A stretch of DNA of 64,000 nucleotides from Modestobacter excelsi (GTDB lineage: Bacteria > Actinomycetota > Actinomycetes > Mycobacteriales > Geodermatophilaceae). A program made the translations under genes and the position numbers. The DNA lies in assembly GCF_005930495.1 (NCBI RefSeq), contig NZ_SJEX01000014.1:1-64000 (forward strand). The letters are read 5' to 3'. Within the stretch, counting starts at the first letter, position 1. Every line of letters starts with the position of its first letter. Below are positions 44,083-53,411 of this stretch, piece after piece. The notes under the pieces are model-generated. The model was not told the DNA's origin and did no database searches. It saw only the letters and a program-made list of their open reading frames with translations.

Positions 44083-44125
44083 CGGAGGAGTCGCCTCGCC
44101 ACCTGGAGGCTCCCGCCGGGGGCCG

Positions 44126-45034
44126 TCAGGTGACGTCGCGGCGGGTGAGGAGCAGGCCGGTCAGCGCGGTGAAGACGACGAGGAACCCGGCCAGCACCCA
44201 TGCCGCCTGGCCGCCGTCGACGATGGCCGCGACCCCCGGGGTGCGCAGCTCCGCGTGGTCCCCGGCCAGCGCGGCCACCAGCGACCCGGCGTTGACCCCG
44301 GGCAGCGCCGCCTGCGCCGCGTCGAAGACACCGAGCAGGGGCGCGGCGACGTTGACGATGAGGTTCTCCACGGCCAGCACCCACACCAGCCCCAGCCCGA
44401 TCGGCAGCGCGGTGCTCCGCAGCGCCGTTCCCAGCAGCATGCCCAGCACGCCCCAGGTGGTGGCGATGAGCAGCCCGCCGCCGAAGCCGCGGACCAGCTG
44501 GGCGGCGCTGGGCCAGTCGACGGTCGCAGAGGCGCCGGTGGCGATCGCCCAGCTCACCAGGGCGGTGAACAGGAAGCTCAGCAGCACGGTCCCGGCCAGC
44601 ACCACGATCAGCGCCAGCAGCTGGCCGGCGAGCAGCGTCAGCCGGCGGGGACCCTGACCCAGCAGCGTCTTGAGCGTTCCCCAGCCGTACTCGCTGCCGG
44701 CCAGCAGGGCGCCGAGGGTCAGCAGCAGGGCCCCACCGAACAGCGGCAGCCCGGAGAGCGTGTTCTCCACCAGCCGGTCGGGCAGCGTGCTCGCCAGCAG
44801 CGCCTCCGGCGGACTGCCCTCGTAGGACGCGCCGCGCCGGTAGCTGACGTAGGGGATGAGCGTGCTGAACACCAGCTGCAGCGCGGGCCACAACCCGAGC
44901 AGCACCCAGGTGGCCGGGCGCCGCAGCAGCTTGAGCAGCTCTGCCGAGACGATCGCCCCGAGCGACCCCACGGTCCGGGTCCGGGCCGAGGGGGCACCGC
45001 GCTCCGGCGTCCTGGTGTCCGTCGCTGTGCTCAT
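44126..45034 (-). CDS. ABC-2 type transporter permease
   Basis: The 302-residue protein has about six membrane helices (AIVSAELLKLLRRPATWVLLG start, C-terminal AWVLAGFLVVFTALTGLLLT). It pairs with the ATPase encoded immediately upstream (ATGA overlap). Such pairs export lipids, peptides or antibiotics; being next to the polyketide cluster, it could export its product or give self-resistance, but the gene order does not prove this. Confidence 0.9.
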   Translation of the reverse strand: MSTATDTRTPERGAPSARTRTVGSLGAIVSAELLKLLRRPATWVLLGLWPALQLVFSTLIPYVSYRRGASYEGSPPEALLASTLPDRLVENTLSGLPLFGGALLLTLGALLAGSEYGWGTLKTLLGQGPRRLTLLAGQLLALIVVLAGTVLLSFLFTALVSWAIATGASATVDWPSAAQLVRGFGGGLLIATTWGVLGMLLGTALRSTALPIGLGLVWVLAVENLIVNVAAPLLGVFDAAQAALPGVNAGSLVAALAGDHAELRTPGVAAIVDGGQAAWVLAGFLVVFTALTGLLLTRRDVT

Positions 45035-46023
45035 CGGACGGCGCTCTCGGGCAGCTGCCGCCGGGACCGCCCGGGAGGCGCATCGGTCGGGGGTGCGGCA
45101 CCGAGCTCGGACCCGGTCATCTGCAGGAAGACCTCCTCCAGGGTCTGCACCTCCTGGCGCAGCCCGGTCACGTCGACGTCGGCCATGACCAGCGCGCGGT
45201 TGACCCGCGCGGTGTCCTCCGGCCCGGCCTGGACGACCAGGACGCCGTCCTCCACCGACACCCGGTCGGCGCCCAGCAGCCCGGCGGTGACCGCGGCGGC
45301 CTCCTCCAGCGGCTCGGCCTCCACCACCAGGCGGCGCAGCCCGAGCAGCTCGCCGACGCTGCTCTCGACGACCAGGCGCCCGGCGGAGATCACCGCCACC
45401 CGGTCGCAGACCTGCTCGACCTCGCCGAGGAGATGGCTGGACAGCACGACCGTGCAGCCGTCGGCGGACAGCCGGCGCAGCAGGGCGCGCATGTCGGTGA
45501 TGCCGGCCGGGTCCAGCCCGTTGGTGGGCTCGTCGAGGATGACCAGCTCGGGGTCCTTGAGCAGCGCCGCGGCGACCCCGAGCCGCTGCTTCATGCCCAG
45601 CGAGTAGGTGCTGTACCGGTCGCCGGCGCGATCGGTGAGGGCCACGGTGCCCAGCACCAGGTCGACCCGGCTGGACGGGGCCCCGGCGTACCGGGCGAGG
45701 ACGCGGAGGTTGTCCCGGCCGGAGAGGTAGGGGTAGAAGCCGGGGCCCTCGATGAGCGCGCCGACCCGGACCGCCGACGAGCCCGCCGGCCGGTCCAGCA
45801 CCGTCGCGCTGCCGCTGGTCGGCCGGATCAACCCCAGCAGGGCCCGCAGGGTCGTGGTCTTGCCGGCACCGTTCGGGCCGAGGAAGCCGTAGACCTCCCC
45901 GCGACGCACGGTGAGGGACAGGTCGTCCACGACGGTGCGGGCGCCGTAGCGCTTGGTGAGCCCGTCCAGCACGACGACCTCGTCGCCGGCCCTGCCCCCG
46001 ACGCTCTCCTGCACAGGCTGCAT
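45031..46023 (-). CDS. ABC transporter ATP-binding protein
   Basis: It has 330 residues from the ATG at 46023 (MQPVQESVGG); in-frame starts further upstream are unlikely. It has Walker A GPNGAGKTTT, the signature YSLGMKQRL, Walker B LVILDEPTNGLD and SSHLLGEVEQ. The C-terminal extension is that of DrrA/CcmA-type drug exporters. It works with the ABC-2 permease in one operon. Confidence 0.93.
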   Translation of the reverse strand: MQPVQESVGGRAGDEVVVLDGLTKRYGARTVVDDLSLTVRRGEVYGFLGPNGAGKTTTLRALLGLIRPTSGSATVLDRPAGSSAVRVGALIEGPGFYPYLSGRDNLRVLARYAGAPSSRVDLVLGTVALTDRAGDRYSTYSLGMKQRLGVAAALLKDPELVILDEPTNGLDPAGITDMRALLRRLSADGCTVVLSSHLLGEVEQVCDRVAVISAGRLVVESSVGELLGLRRLVVEAEPLEEAAAVTAGLLGADRVSVEDGVLVVQAGPEDTARVNRALVMADVDVTGLRQEVQTLEEVFLQMTGSELGAAPPTDAPPGRSRRQLPESAVR

Positions 46024-46134
46024 GGCCGGACTGTGCTCCCGCCCGCAGAGCCCTGTCGACCGCTGCGCCGGGCGTGGCGCGACGTTTCCCCCCGGAGGAC
46101 GGGGGTGTCCGGCCCGCGGTGCACCTGGGTGCTC

Positions 46135-46230
46135 CGACCTGGGACACGACCCGGGCACGACCCAGGTCGCACCTCCCCCGCCCCGCAGGTCGCGTTTGCC
46201 ACCTCAGGTGGGCTCAGGAGTCGACTCCTG
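46135..46230. promoter_or_regulatory. Inverted repeats between the ABC ATPase and beta-helix genes
   Basis: The 321-base gap 46024-46344 holds no gene. It contains CGACCTGGG (46135-46143) paired with CCCAGGTCG (46161-46169), the 13-mer CCACCTCAGGTGG (46199-46211) and the 16-bp palindrome CAGGAGTCGACTCCTG (46215-46230). These are candidate operator sites for the divergent genes. Confidence 0.5.
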
Positions 46231-46344
46231 TCGTCTGGGCTCGGTCGGTCGCGTCCTCGAAGGTGGTCCTCGCCAATCGGCCAGGTCCGGAGTCCTCTCC
46301 GCACCGGCTCGTCGACCAGAGCGGCTCGATACGGGAGGGCTGTC

Positions 46345-47631
46345 ATGCGCAACACCAGCAAGGTCGGGAAGGTACGAGGTCCATGGGGGGCCCGCAGTCG
46401 AGCGGTCGTGGTGGCCGCGGGGTTGATGCTCGCCGCCCTGCCCGCGAGTGCTGCGGTGGCCGGCGGGCACGGGCACGGGGGCTCCACCCTGGTGGTGCAC
46501 CGGGGTGAGTCCATCCAGGCGGCGGTGAACGCGGCCCGGTCCGGGGACACCATCAGGATCGAGGCGGGCAACTACCGGGAGGCCGTCTGCGTCGACCACA
46601 AGGGCCTGACCATCGTCGGGGCCGGCGCCGGCGCGACGACGATCAGCTGGCCGAGGTGGAACAACGTCGCGGACCTGCCGACCGCCACGCCCACCCCCTG
46701 CTGGGAGGCCCAGGAGGCCGCGGACGCCGAGGACGACCCGAGCACGTTGAACGACGACGTCTCCGGCCTGTTCTTCCTCTACCCCGACGCTCCGGTCACC
46801 GTCAGCGGCCTGACCACCAAGAACCACCCGGCGAGCGGGATCGCCACCTGGGGCGCCAACGGGTACGCCGTCCACGACACCGCCGGCATCGGGCACGAGC
46901 GGTACGGCGTGATGGCCGCGGCGTCGAAGAACATCTCGATGTCGAACAACCACGAGAAGGGCGTCACGCGGGCTGCTCCGGTCTACGCGGGCACCGCCGG
47001 GGTCGGCCTCCAGGACTCCGACGCCGCGGCGGCGGACATCCTGGGCAACTACGTCGAGGGTTACAACCTGGGCGTCTTCGTCCGCGAGTCGCGTGGCGGC
47101 GAGATCGCCGGGAACACCGTCACCGGGAACTGCGTGGGGATCCTGTTCTTCGACGACTCCGCCACGGAGGTGCCGAACACCAACGGCCACGTCCACGGCG
47201 GCGACTTCACGATCCACGACAACACGTCGGTGGCCAACAACCGGTACTGCATCGCCGGTCGTGACGGCAGCCAGCGCGTCTCCGGGGTCGGGGTGTCCAT
47301 CACGAACGCCGACCACGTGAAGGTCGTCAACAACACCATCACGGGCAACCACCCGGTCGTCCCGGCCGGTGAGGCCCCCATCAACTACCCGCCGGCCGGT
47401 CTGAACCTGATCAGCTTCGCGCCCCCGCCCGGGACCAGCCCGCCCGGTGCCGAGGACCCGGGTCTGGTCGAGCACATCAAGGTGATCGGCAACCACTTCG
47501 CCGACAACCAGCCGGTCGACATCTGGCTGACCCGTCCCATCCCGGGCACCCTGCTCCTGGAGCCCGGCCCGGGGATCGTGTTCCGGGACAACCAGTGCAC
47601 GACGAGTGACCCGGCAGGGCTCTGCGGCTGA
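46345..47631 (+). CDS. Secreted right-handed beta-helix protein
   Basis: It has 428 residues. The N-terminus has arginines, then VVVAAGLMLAALPASAAVAGG, a clear signal peptide. Residues 50-420 form parallel beta-helix repeats with Asn-rich turns (SMSNNHEKG, VVNNTITGN, VIGNHFADN), as in NosD/pectate-lyase-like proteins. The first turns GESIQAAVNAARSGDTIRI are characteristic. It probably binds or cleaves a polysaccharide outside the cell; catalytic residues are not obvious. GGGAGGG precedes the ATG, and a strong hairpin follows. Confidence 0.9.
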   Translation: MRNTSKVGKVRGPWGARSRAVVVAAGLMLAALPASAAVAGGHGHGGSTLVVHRGESIQAAVNAARSGDTIRIEAGNYREAVCVDHKGLTIVGAGAGATTISWPRWNNVADLPTATPTPCWEAQEAADAEDDPSTLNDDVSGLFFLYPDAPVTVSGLTTKNHPASGIATWGANGYAVHDTAGIGHERYGVMAAASKNISMSNNHEKGVTRAAPVYAGTAGVGLQDSDAAAADILGNYVEGYNLGVFVRESRGGEIAGNTVTGNCVGILFFDDSATEVPNTNGHVHGGDFTIHDNTSVANNRYCIAGRDGSQRVSGVGVSITNADHVKVVNNTITGNHPVVPAGEAPINYPPAGLNLISFAPPPGTSPPGAEDPGLVEHIKVIGNHFADNQPVDIWLTRPIPGTLLLEPGPGIVFRDNQCTTSDPAGLCG

Positions 47632-47650
47632 CCGCACGCTCCGCTGAACG

Positions 47651-47684
47651 CCGAGGCCCCTTCCCGTCCGGGAAGGGGCCTCGG
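47651..47684. terminator. Terminator hairpin after the beta-helix gene
   Basis: A perfect 16-bp stem (47651-47666 with 47669-47684) begins 20 bases after the stop codon. The tip is so tight that the inner pairs will open into a loop. Confidence 0.8.
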
Positions 47685-47788
47685 TGCGTCCGCCGGCTGT
47701 GACGAGGGCTGCAGTCGGGAAGGGAACCGGGGGCGGGCACGCTGGCCGAGGTCGACCGACGCAACGGAACAGGACGGACCCGCACCGC

Positions 47789-49264
47789 ATGAGCAGCACC
47801 CGACGTCGCGCGCACCACCAGGTCACCTTCGCGGTGCTGACGACGGGGGTGATCGCGTTCGCGCTCCTGCAGTCGCTGGTGACCCCGGTCCTGCCGACCC
47901 TCGAGGCGGCGCTGGGCACCGACCAGTCCGACGTCACCTGGGTGCTGACCGCCTACCTGCTCTCGGCCTCGATCTCCACGCCCGTCCTCGGCCGGCTCGG
48001 GGACATGCGGGGCAAGAAGCGGATGTTCGTCCTCGCGCTGGCCGCGCTGGCGCTCGGCTGCCTGCTCGCCGCGCTGGCCACCAACCTGACCGTGATGATC
48101 ATCGCCCGGGTGGTCCAGGGCATCGGCGGCGGCGTGCTCCCGCTGGCGTTCGGCATCATCCGCGACGAGTTCCCGCGCGAGAAGGTCGCCGGTGCGGTCG
48201 GCGCCATCTCCGCGCTGATCGCCGTCGGCGCCGGGGTGGGCCTGGTCGTGGCCGGCCCGATCGTCAACGCGCTGAGCTACCACTGGCTGTTCTGGCTGCC
48301 GCTGGTGGTGCTGGTGATCGCCGCGCTGGCCGCCCAGTTCCTGGTCCCCGAGTCCCCGGTGCGCACGGCCGGCTCGATCAACTGGCCCGCCGCCCTGCTG
48401 CTGTCGGCCTGGCTGGTGGCGCTGCTGCTCGCGGTGAGCCAGGCGCCGTCCTGGGGTTGGGGCTCGGCGTCGGTGCTCGGCCTGCTCGCCGCGGCCGTCG
48501 TCCTCGCCGTCCTGTGGGTCGTCGTGGAGTCCCGCTCCGCCCAGCCGCTGATCGACATGCGGATGATGCGGATCCGCGCCGTCTGGGCGACCAACCTGGT
48601 CGCGCTGCTGTTCGGCGTCGCGATGTACGCGGCCTTCGCCTTCCTGCCGCAGTTCCTGCAGACGCCGTCCGCGGCGGGGTACGGGTTCGGCTCGACGGTG
48701 ACCGCGTCCGGGCTGCTGCTGCTCCCGCAGACGATCGCCTCCTTCGTCCTCGGCCTGGTGTCGGGCGCGCTGGCGCAGCGGATCGGCTCCAAGCTCGTGC
48801 TGGTGATCGGCACGCTGGTGTCCGCTGCGGGCTACCTGGTCTTCGCGCTGGCACACGACTCGCAGGGCGAGGTGCTCATCGGCTCCACCGTGATGGGCGC
48901 CGGCTTCGGGCTGGCGTTCGCCGCCATGTCGAACCTGATCGTGGCCGCCGTGCAGCCCTCGCAGACCGGCGTGGCCAGCGGGATGAACGCCAACATCCGC
49001 ACCATCGGCGGGTCGATCGGTGCCGCCGTCATGGCATCGGTGGTCACCGCGGACGCCGGCCCCAGCGGGCTGCCCGCGGAGTCCGGGTACACCAACGGCT
49101 TCTTCATGCTCACCGGCGCGCTGGTGCTGGCCGCGCTGGCGGCGCTGCTCATCCCGGCCGTGCGCCGGGACCCGCAGACGCACGTCGAGCCGGACGTCGA
49201 GCTGCGCCACCCCGAGGCCGCGCTGGTCGCGGGCGCGACCCTGGTCGGCGACGAGTCCGAGTGA
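47789..49264 (+). CDS. MFS transporter, DHA2 (14-helix) drug exporter family
   Basis: The 491-residue protein has 14 hydrophobic helices. Motif A is GRLGDMRGKKRMF after helix 2, and motif C-like GAGVGLVVAGPIV is in helix 5, marking a proton-coupled antiporter. It probably exports drugs or a metabolite. The ATG at 47789 is preceded by AGGACGG. No regulator gene is directly adjacent. Confidence 0.92.
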   Translation: MSSTRRRAHHQVTFAVLTTGVIAFALLQSLVTPVLPTLEAALGTDQSDVTWVLTAYLLSASISTPVLGRLGDMRGKKRMFVLALAALALGCLLAALATNLTVMIIARVVQGIGGGVLPLAFGIIRDEFPREKVAGAVGAISALIAVGAGVGLVVAGPIVNALSYHWLFWLPLVVLVIAALAAQFLVPESPVRTAGSINWPAALLLSAWLVALLLAVSQAPSWGWGSASVLGLLAAAVVLAVLWVVVESRSAQPLIDMRMMRIRAVWATNLVALLFGVAMYAAFAFLPQFLQTPSAAGYGFGSTVTASGLLLLPQTIASFVLGLVSGALAQRIGSKLVLVIGTLVSAAGYLVFALAHDSQGEVLIGSTVMGAGFGLAFAAMSNLIVAAVQPSQTGVASGMNANIRTIGGSIGAAVMASVVTADAGPSGLPAESGYTNGFFMLTGALVLAALAALLIPAVRRDPQTHVEPDVELRHPEAALVAGATLVGDESE

Positions 49265-49277
49265 CACGCTCGGGGGC

Positions 49278-49565
49278 ATGAGCTCCCGGTCCTGGATGTC
49301 GCTGTGGTCGCAGGGCTCGGCGCTGTCGATCGCCTCGGAGGGATCGTTCCTCTCGATCGGCAGCGTCGGGTCGTTCCTGTCCGTGGGCAGCATCGGCTCG
49401 TCCACGTCGCTGTTCTCGGCGTTCAGCTGGCTGTCGGTGGGCTCGGCGCTGTCCGCCCAGTCGGTCGGGTCCGTGCTGTCCTGGCGGTCGGTCGGGGGCG
49501 CCCGGTCGGCGGGCCGCGTCGCCGCGGCCGCCGCGCTCGGCCTGGCCCTGGCCGGACGGCGCTGA
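49278..49565 (+). CDS. Small protein with serine at every third residue
   Basis: The 95-residue protein has Ser at positions 2, 5, 8 and so on to 71 without a break (24 Ser-x-x triads), with Gly, Val, Ile, Leu and Phe between, e.g. SIGSVGSFLSVGS. The tail (RVAAAAALGLALAGRR) is a short hydrophobic helix ending in arginines. GGGGG precedes the ATG. It resembles no family I can name; a beta-solenoid with Ser ladders or a membrane-anchored fibre is possible. It is followed after one base by a broken DUF1801 gene. The periodicity at protein level with varied codons supports real translation. Confidence 0.65.
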   Translation: MSSRSWMSLWSQGSALSIASEGSFLSIGSVGSFLSVGSIGSSTSLFSAFSWLSVGSALSAQSVGSVLSWRSVGGARSAGRVAAAAALGLALAGRR

Positions 49566-49566
49566 C

Positions 49567-49713
49567 GTGCCCGCCACCGTGGAGGAGCACCTGGCCGGTC
49601 TGCCCGACGACGTCCGGGCCCGGCTGGAGGCGGTCCGCCGGGTCGTGCACGAGGTGGTCCCGGAGGCGGGCGAGACGATCAGCTACGCGATGCCGACGTC
49701 CACCCTGGACTGA
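49567..49713 (+). pseudogene. Truncated DUF1801 gene
   Basis: The frame encodes 48 residues from a GTG: VPATVEEHLAGLPDDVRARL leading to ETISYAMPT, which matches the first third of DUF1801 (about 110-130 residues) and then stops at TGA right after the conserved ISY-x-MP motif. The remainder of the domain is not found downstream. It is probably a decayed gene. Confidence 0.6.
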
Positions 49714-49740
49714 CGAGCCGGCCGGCGCACACCCCCTCGG

Positions 49741-50394
49741 TCAGCTGCGGCGGCCGAGGAGGTAGCCGACCCAGACGCCGAGCAGGGTGAGCAGGCCACC
49801 ACCGGCAGCGCCGACCAGCAGGGGCCGCGCCTCGGCCGGCACCCAGCCGCTCGCGGCAGCCGGGGCCTTGGCGTAGGTCACCGGAGCGGCAGGGACGGCC
49901 TGGGACGTTCCCGCGGGCACGTCCTGGGCGACCGGCGCCACCTCGGCCACCACGTTGGGCGCGGACAGCTCCTTGTCCACCGCGGCGAAGAACTGGCCGG
50001 CCATCCGCTTGGCGACACCGGTGATCATCCGCTGGCCCACCCCGGCCACCGCACCGCCGACCACGGCGTCCGCCGACCAGGTCAGCTCGGTGCCCTCACC
50101 CGACGGCCACAGGGTGATCTGCACCGTCGCCCGCACCGAGCCCGGCCCGCCGGAGCCCGAGGCGTGCATGACGTAGGACTTCGGGAAGGCGAGGTCCGAC
50201 AGGCGCACCTCGCCGGAGTACTTCCCGCGGACGGCGCCGACGCCGGCCGAGACCGCCATCGTGTAGCTGTTCTCGCCGACCTGCTGCAGGCTCTCGCAGC
50301 CCGGGATGGTCCGCGCCAGCACCGCCGGGTCGGTGATCACCGCCCAGACCTGCTCGGGCGCCGCCGAGAGCACCGCACTGCCGTCCAGGTTCAC
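49741..50394 (-). CDS. coxG: CoxG-like SRPBCC protein with C-terminal membrane anchor
   Basis: The 217-residue protein has a CoxG/START domain at 1-145 (SAAPEQVWAVITDPAVLARTIPGC at the start), an Ala/Pro linker and a C-terminal helix (LLVGAAGGGLLTLLGVWVG). CoxG recruits CO dehydrogenase to the membrane and helps electron transfer in Oligotropha-like systems; homologues go with many molybdenum hydroxylases. The GTG overlaps the stop of the large-subunit gene, so it belongs to the operon. Confidence 0.9.
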   Translation of the reverse strand: MNLDGSAVLSAAPEQVWAVITDPAVLARTIPGCESLQQVGENSYTMAVSAGVGAVRGKYSGEVRLSDLAFPKSYVMHASGSGGPGSVRATVQITLWPSGEGTELTWSADAVVGGAVAGVGQRMITGVAKRMAGQFFAAVDKELSAPNVVAEVAPVAQDVPAGTSQAVPAAPVTYAKAPAAASGWVPAEARPLLVGAAGGGLLTLLGVWVGYLLGRRS

Positions 50395-52814
50395 GCCATC
50401 GCTCCAGTCGCGTTCGTGGGTCCAACGGTGTTCGTCACCTGGTCCGCGTCCGAGCGCACCAGGTCGTACAGCTCCGTGGGCGAGATCGGCATCGCCGCGA
50501 TCCGCCGTCCCACCGCGTCCTCGATCGCCGAGGCGATCGCCGCCGACCCGGGGATCACGCCGGCCTCGCCGGCGCCCTTGAGGCCCAGCGGGTTCAGCGG
50601 CGACGCCGTCTCCTGGTGGTCGATCACCACGTCGGGCACCTCGGAGGCGTAGGGCATCAGGAAGTCCATGAACGAGGCGTTCTGCAGCTGCCCGTCCCGG
50701 TCGTAGGCCATCCGCTCGTACAGCGCCCCGCCCACGCCCTGCGCGACGCCGCCGTGGACCTGGCCCTCGACGATCATCGGGTTCACCACGTTGCCGCAGT
50801 CGTGCACCACCGCGTAGTCGACGACCTCGATCTCCCAGGTCATCGGGTCGATCTCCACCACCGCGGCGTGCGCGCCGGAGGCGAACGTCGACCGCACCGG
50901 GGAGTAGTAGTCGGTGTGCTCCAGACCCGGCGCGTCACCGGCGGCGACCGGCGGCTTGGAGTCGTCGCCCGGCCCGGCGAACTGCGTCGCCTGCTTGGCC
51001 GCCTCGTCGAAGGCGTAGCGCAGCGGGTTGGACAGCACCGCGACCGTGCGCAGCGGGATCGAGGCGCCCGGCGTCCCCTTGACCTGGACCAGCCCCTCGT
51101 CGATCTCCAGGTCACCGGGGTCGACCTCGAGGACGTCGGCGGCGATCCGCAGCGCCTTCTCCTTCACACCCCGCGCCGCCAGCGCGACGGCGTTGCCGCT
51201 CATCACCGCGGCCCGGGAGGCGAAGGTCCCGACGGCGTACCCGAACCGGCGGGTGTCCCCGGTGGTGACCTCGACGTCCTCCATCGGGACCCCGAGCTCG
51301 GAGGCGACCAGCTGGGCGAAGACGGTCTCGTGCCCCTGCCCCTGCGAGGTCAGCCCGGTGGAGACCAGCACCTTGCCGCTGCCCAGCACCTGCACGTGCC
51401 CGCCCTCGTACGGGCCGGGCCCGGTGCCCTCGACGTACATCGCCATGCCGATGCCGAGGTGCCGGCCGCGCGCGCGGGCCTCGGTGCGGCGATCCTCGAA
51501 GGAGTCCCAGTGCACCAGGGCCTTGAGCTTGTCCATCAGCCCGACGTAGTCGCCCGAGTCGTAGACGACCGGCCGGCCGTCCTGGAACGTGAGGTGGTGG
51601 TCGTAGGGGAACTGGTCGGCCTGGATGAGGTTGCGCAGCCGCACCTCGGCCCGGTCCAGCCCGCGCTCCTGGGCGATCCGGTCCATCGCCCGCTCCATCG
51701 CGAAGCAGCCCTGCGGCCGCCCCGCCCCGCGGTACGGCGTCACGATCACCGTGTTGGTGAAGACGCTCTCCACCTGCACGCGGTACACCGGGACCACGTA
51801 GGGGCCGACCAGCTGGGTCGCGGTCACGATCGGGACGATGATCCCGTAGGGGGTGTAGGCGCCGTTGTCGTGCCAGATGTGGACGTCGAGGGCGGTGATC
51901 CGCCCGTCGTCGTCGTAGCCGACGGTCACCTCCTGGCGCTGCTGCCGCTCGTGCGCCGAGGAGGTGAAGTGCTCGCGGCGGTCCTCGCTCCACTTGACCT
52001 CGTGGCCGAGCAGCCGGGCCGCCATCGGGACCAGCAGCTCCTCGGGCCACGGGTGCACGATCTTCACCCCGAAGCCGCCGCCGACGTCGGGCGCGATGAC
52101 CTCGACCCGCTCCAGCGAGAGCTGCAGCTTCGCCGCGATCGCCGCGCGCACCGACGTCGAGGCCTGGGTGCTGGTGTAGACCCGCAGCGAGGAGTCGTCG
52201 CCGTCCCAGCGCGCGTGCACGCCCTTGCCCTCCATGGGCATGGCGGCGCTGCGCTCGAAGTACTGGGTGAACGACAGCGTGTGCGGCGAGGCGGCCAGGG
52301 CCGGCTCGACGTCGCCGGTCTCCTGGTGGTGCCGGGCCGCGACGTTGTCCGGGACGTCGTCGTGGACGGCGTGCACCGCCGCGCGCGCCGCGTCGACGCC
52401 GACGACGACCGGCAGCTCCTCGTAGGTCACCGCGATCTTGTCCAGGGCGTCCTCGGCGACGTACCGGTCGGTGGCGACCACCATGACCACGGCCTCGCCG
52501 ACGTGGTGGACCACGTCCTTGGCCAGCGGGTACCCGGTGCGCGGGGAGGTGAGCTGGGGGTGCGGGATGAGCACCGGCAGCGGCTCGGCCATCGGGCCGA
52601 CCAGGTCCTCGTAGGTGTAGACCGCCAGCAGGCCCTCGACGTCCACCGCCGCGGTGACGTCGACGTCGACGATCCGGGCGTGCGCGTAGGGGCTGCGGAG
52701 GAACGCCGCCGCGTACGCCGACGAGCCGATGTCGTCGAGGTAGCGACCCTGGCCGGTGATCAGCCGGGCGTCCTCGCGCCGACGGACCGGCTCCCCGAAC
52801 AGCTTGGTGGTCAC
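50391..52814 (-). CDS. Molybdenum hydroxylase large subunit (xanthine dehydrogenase/CoxL family, form II type)
   Basis: The 807-residue protein has a molybdopterin cytosine dinucleotide-type catalytic domain. The active-site loop reads PYRGAGRPQ, as in form II/CoxL-like enzymes, and lacks the AYxCSFR loop of true CO dehydrogenase. GQGHET and the late GxGEAG-type KGAGEAGVIPG with the base-catalyst Glu are present. It hydroxylates an N-heterocycle or aldehyde using water. The GTG overlaps the small-subunit stop. Confidence 0.92.
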   Translation of the reverse strand: MTTKLFGEPVRRREDARLITGQGRYLDDIGSSAYAAAFLRSPYAHARIVDVDVTAAVDVEGLLAVYTYEDLVGPMAEPLPVLIPHPQLTSPRTGYPLAKDVVHHVGEAVVMVVATDRYVAEDALDKIAVTYEELPVVVGVDAARAAVHAVHDDVPDNVAARHHQETGDVEPALAASPHTLSFTQYFERSAAMPMEGKGVHARWDGDDSSLRVYTSTQASTSVRAAIAAKLQLSLERVEVIAPDVGGGFGVKIVHPWPEELLVPMAARLLGHEVKWSEDRREHFTSSAHERQQRQEVTVGYDDDGRITALDVHIWHDNGAYTPYGIIVPIVTATQLVGPYVVPVYRVQVESVFTNTVIVTPYRGAGRPQGCFAMERAMDRIAQERGLDRAEVRLRNLIQADQFPYDHHLTFQDGRPVVYDSGDYVGLMDKLKALVHWDSFEDRRTEARARGRHLGIGMAMYVEGTGPGPYEGGHVQVLGSGKVLVSTGLTSQGQGHETVFAQLVASELGVPMEDVEVTTGDTRRFGYAVGTFASRAAVMSGNAVALAARGVKEKALRIAADVLEVDPGDLEIDEGLVQVKGTPGASIPLRTVAVLSNPLRYAFDEAAKQATQFAGPGDDSKPPVAAGDAPGLEHTDYYSPVRSTFASGAHAAVVEIDPMTWEIEVVDYAVVHDCGNVVNPMIVEGQVHGGVAQGVGGALYERMAYDRDGQLQNASFMDFLMPYASEVPDVVIDHQETASPLNPLGLKGAGEAGVIPGSAAIASAIEDAVGRRIAAMPISPTELYDLVRSDADQVTNTVGPTNATGAMA

Positions 52815-53332
52815 CGGGCCGCCTGCTCCCGCATCGAGGCCGCGGCGTACCGGCAGGCCTTCTTGATGTTCGCGTAGCCGGTGCACCGGCAGAGGTTGCC
52901 GCCCACCAGCTCGTCGACCTCCTCGTCGGTGATCTCCACCGAGGCGTCCCGGGCGTCCAGGCCGGCGGCGATCGTGGTCAGGAAACCCGGCGTGCAGAAC
53001 CCGCACTGCAGGGCGTGGCACTCCCGGAACGCCTCCTGGATCGGGTGCAGCACCTGACCGCCCTGGTGGTCGGGCCGGGAGAGCCCCTCGACCGTGGTCA
53101 CCTGGCGGCCGTCGACCTGGACGGCGAGCACCAGGCAGGAGCGGGTCGGTTCGCCGTCGACCAGCACCGTGCACGAGCCGCAGACCCCGTGCTCGCAGCC
53201 CACGTGGGTGCCGGTCAGCCCGAACTCGTGCCGCAGCGCGTCGGACAGCAGCCAGCGGACCGGGACGGTTGCTTCACGTGGAACACCGTTGAGGACCACG
53301 GTGATGGTCCGCTCCGTGTGGACGGCGCTCAT
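52811..53332 (-). CDS. Molybdenum hydroxylase [2Fe-2S] small subunit
   Basis: The 173-residue protein carries the plant-type cluster CEHGVCGSC plus a further Cys, and the second cluster CGFCTPG and CRCTGY. It passes electrons from the molybdenum centre to FAD. It is coupled by GTGA to the large subunit and follows the FAD subunit by 79 bases. Confidence 0.95.
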   Translation of the reverse strand: MSAVHTERTITVVLNGVPREATVPVRWLLSDALRHEFGLTGTHVGCEHGVCGSCTVLVDGEPTRSCLVLAVQVDGRQVTTVEGLSRPDHQGGQVLHPIQEAFRECHALQCGFCTPGFLTTIAAGLDARDASVEITDEEVDELVGGNLCRCTGYANIKKACRYAAASMREQAAR

Positions 53333-53411
53333 CGCTCGACTCCGCACTCGTTCCGCTCCTCGGTCGCTGGCGCTCCCTGCGGTGCTCGCTCCCGCGTCGT
53401 CCTCGCGGCGG

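Noticed and set aside
44126-46023. Self-resistance transporter of the polyketide cluster
   Set aside because: The position is suggestive, but it lies beyond the two regulator genes in the opposite orientation to them and has no shared regulatory site that I can see, so the link is left open.
50391-52814. Aerobic CO dehydrogenase (form I CoxL)
   Set aside because: The active-site loop is PYRGAGR; the AYxCSFR loop with the Cys that binds copper is missing, so CO oxidation is not supported.
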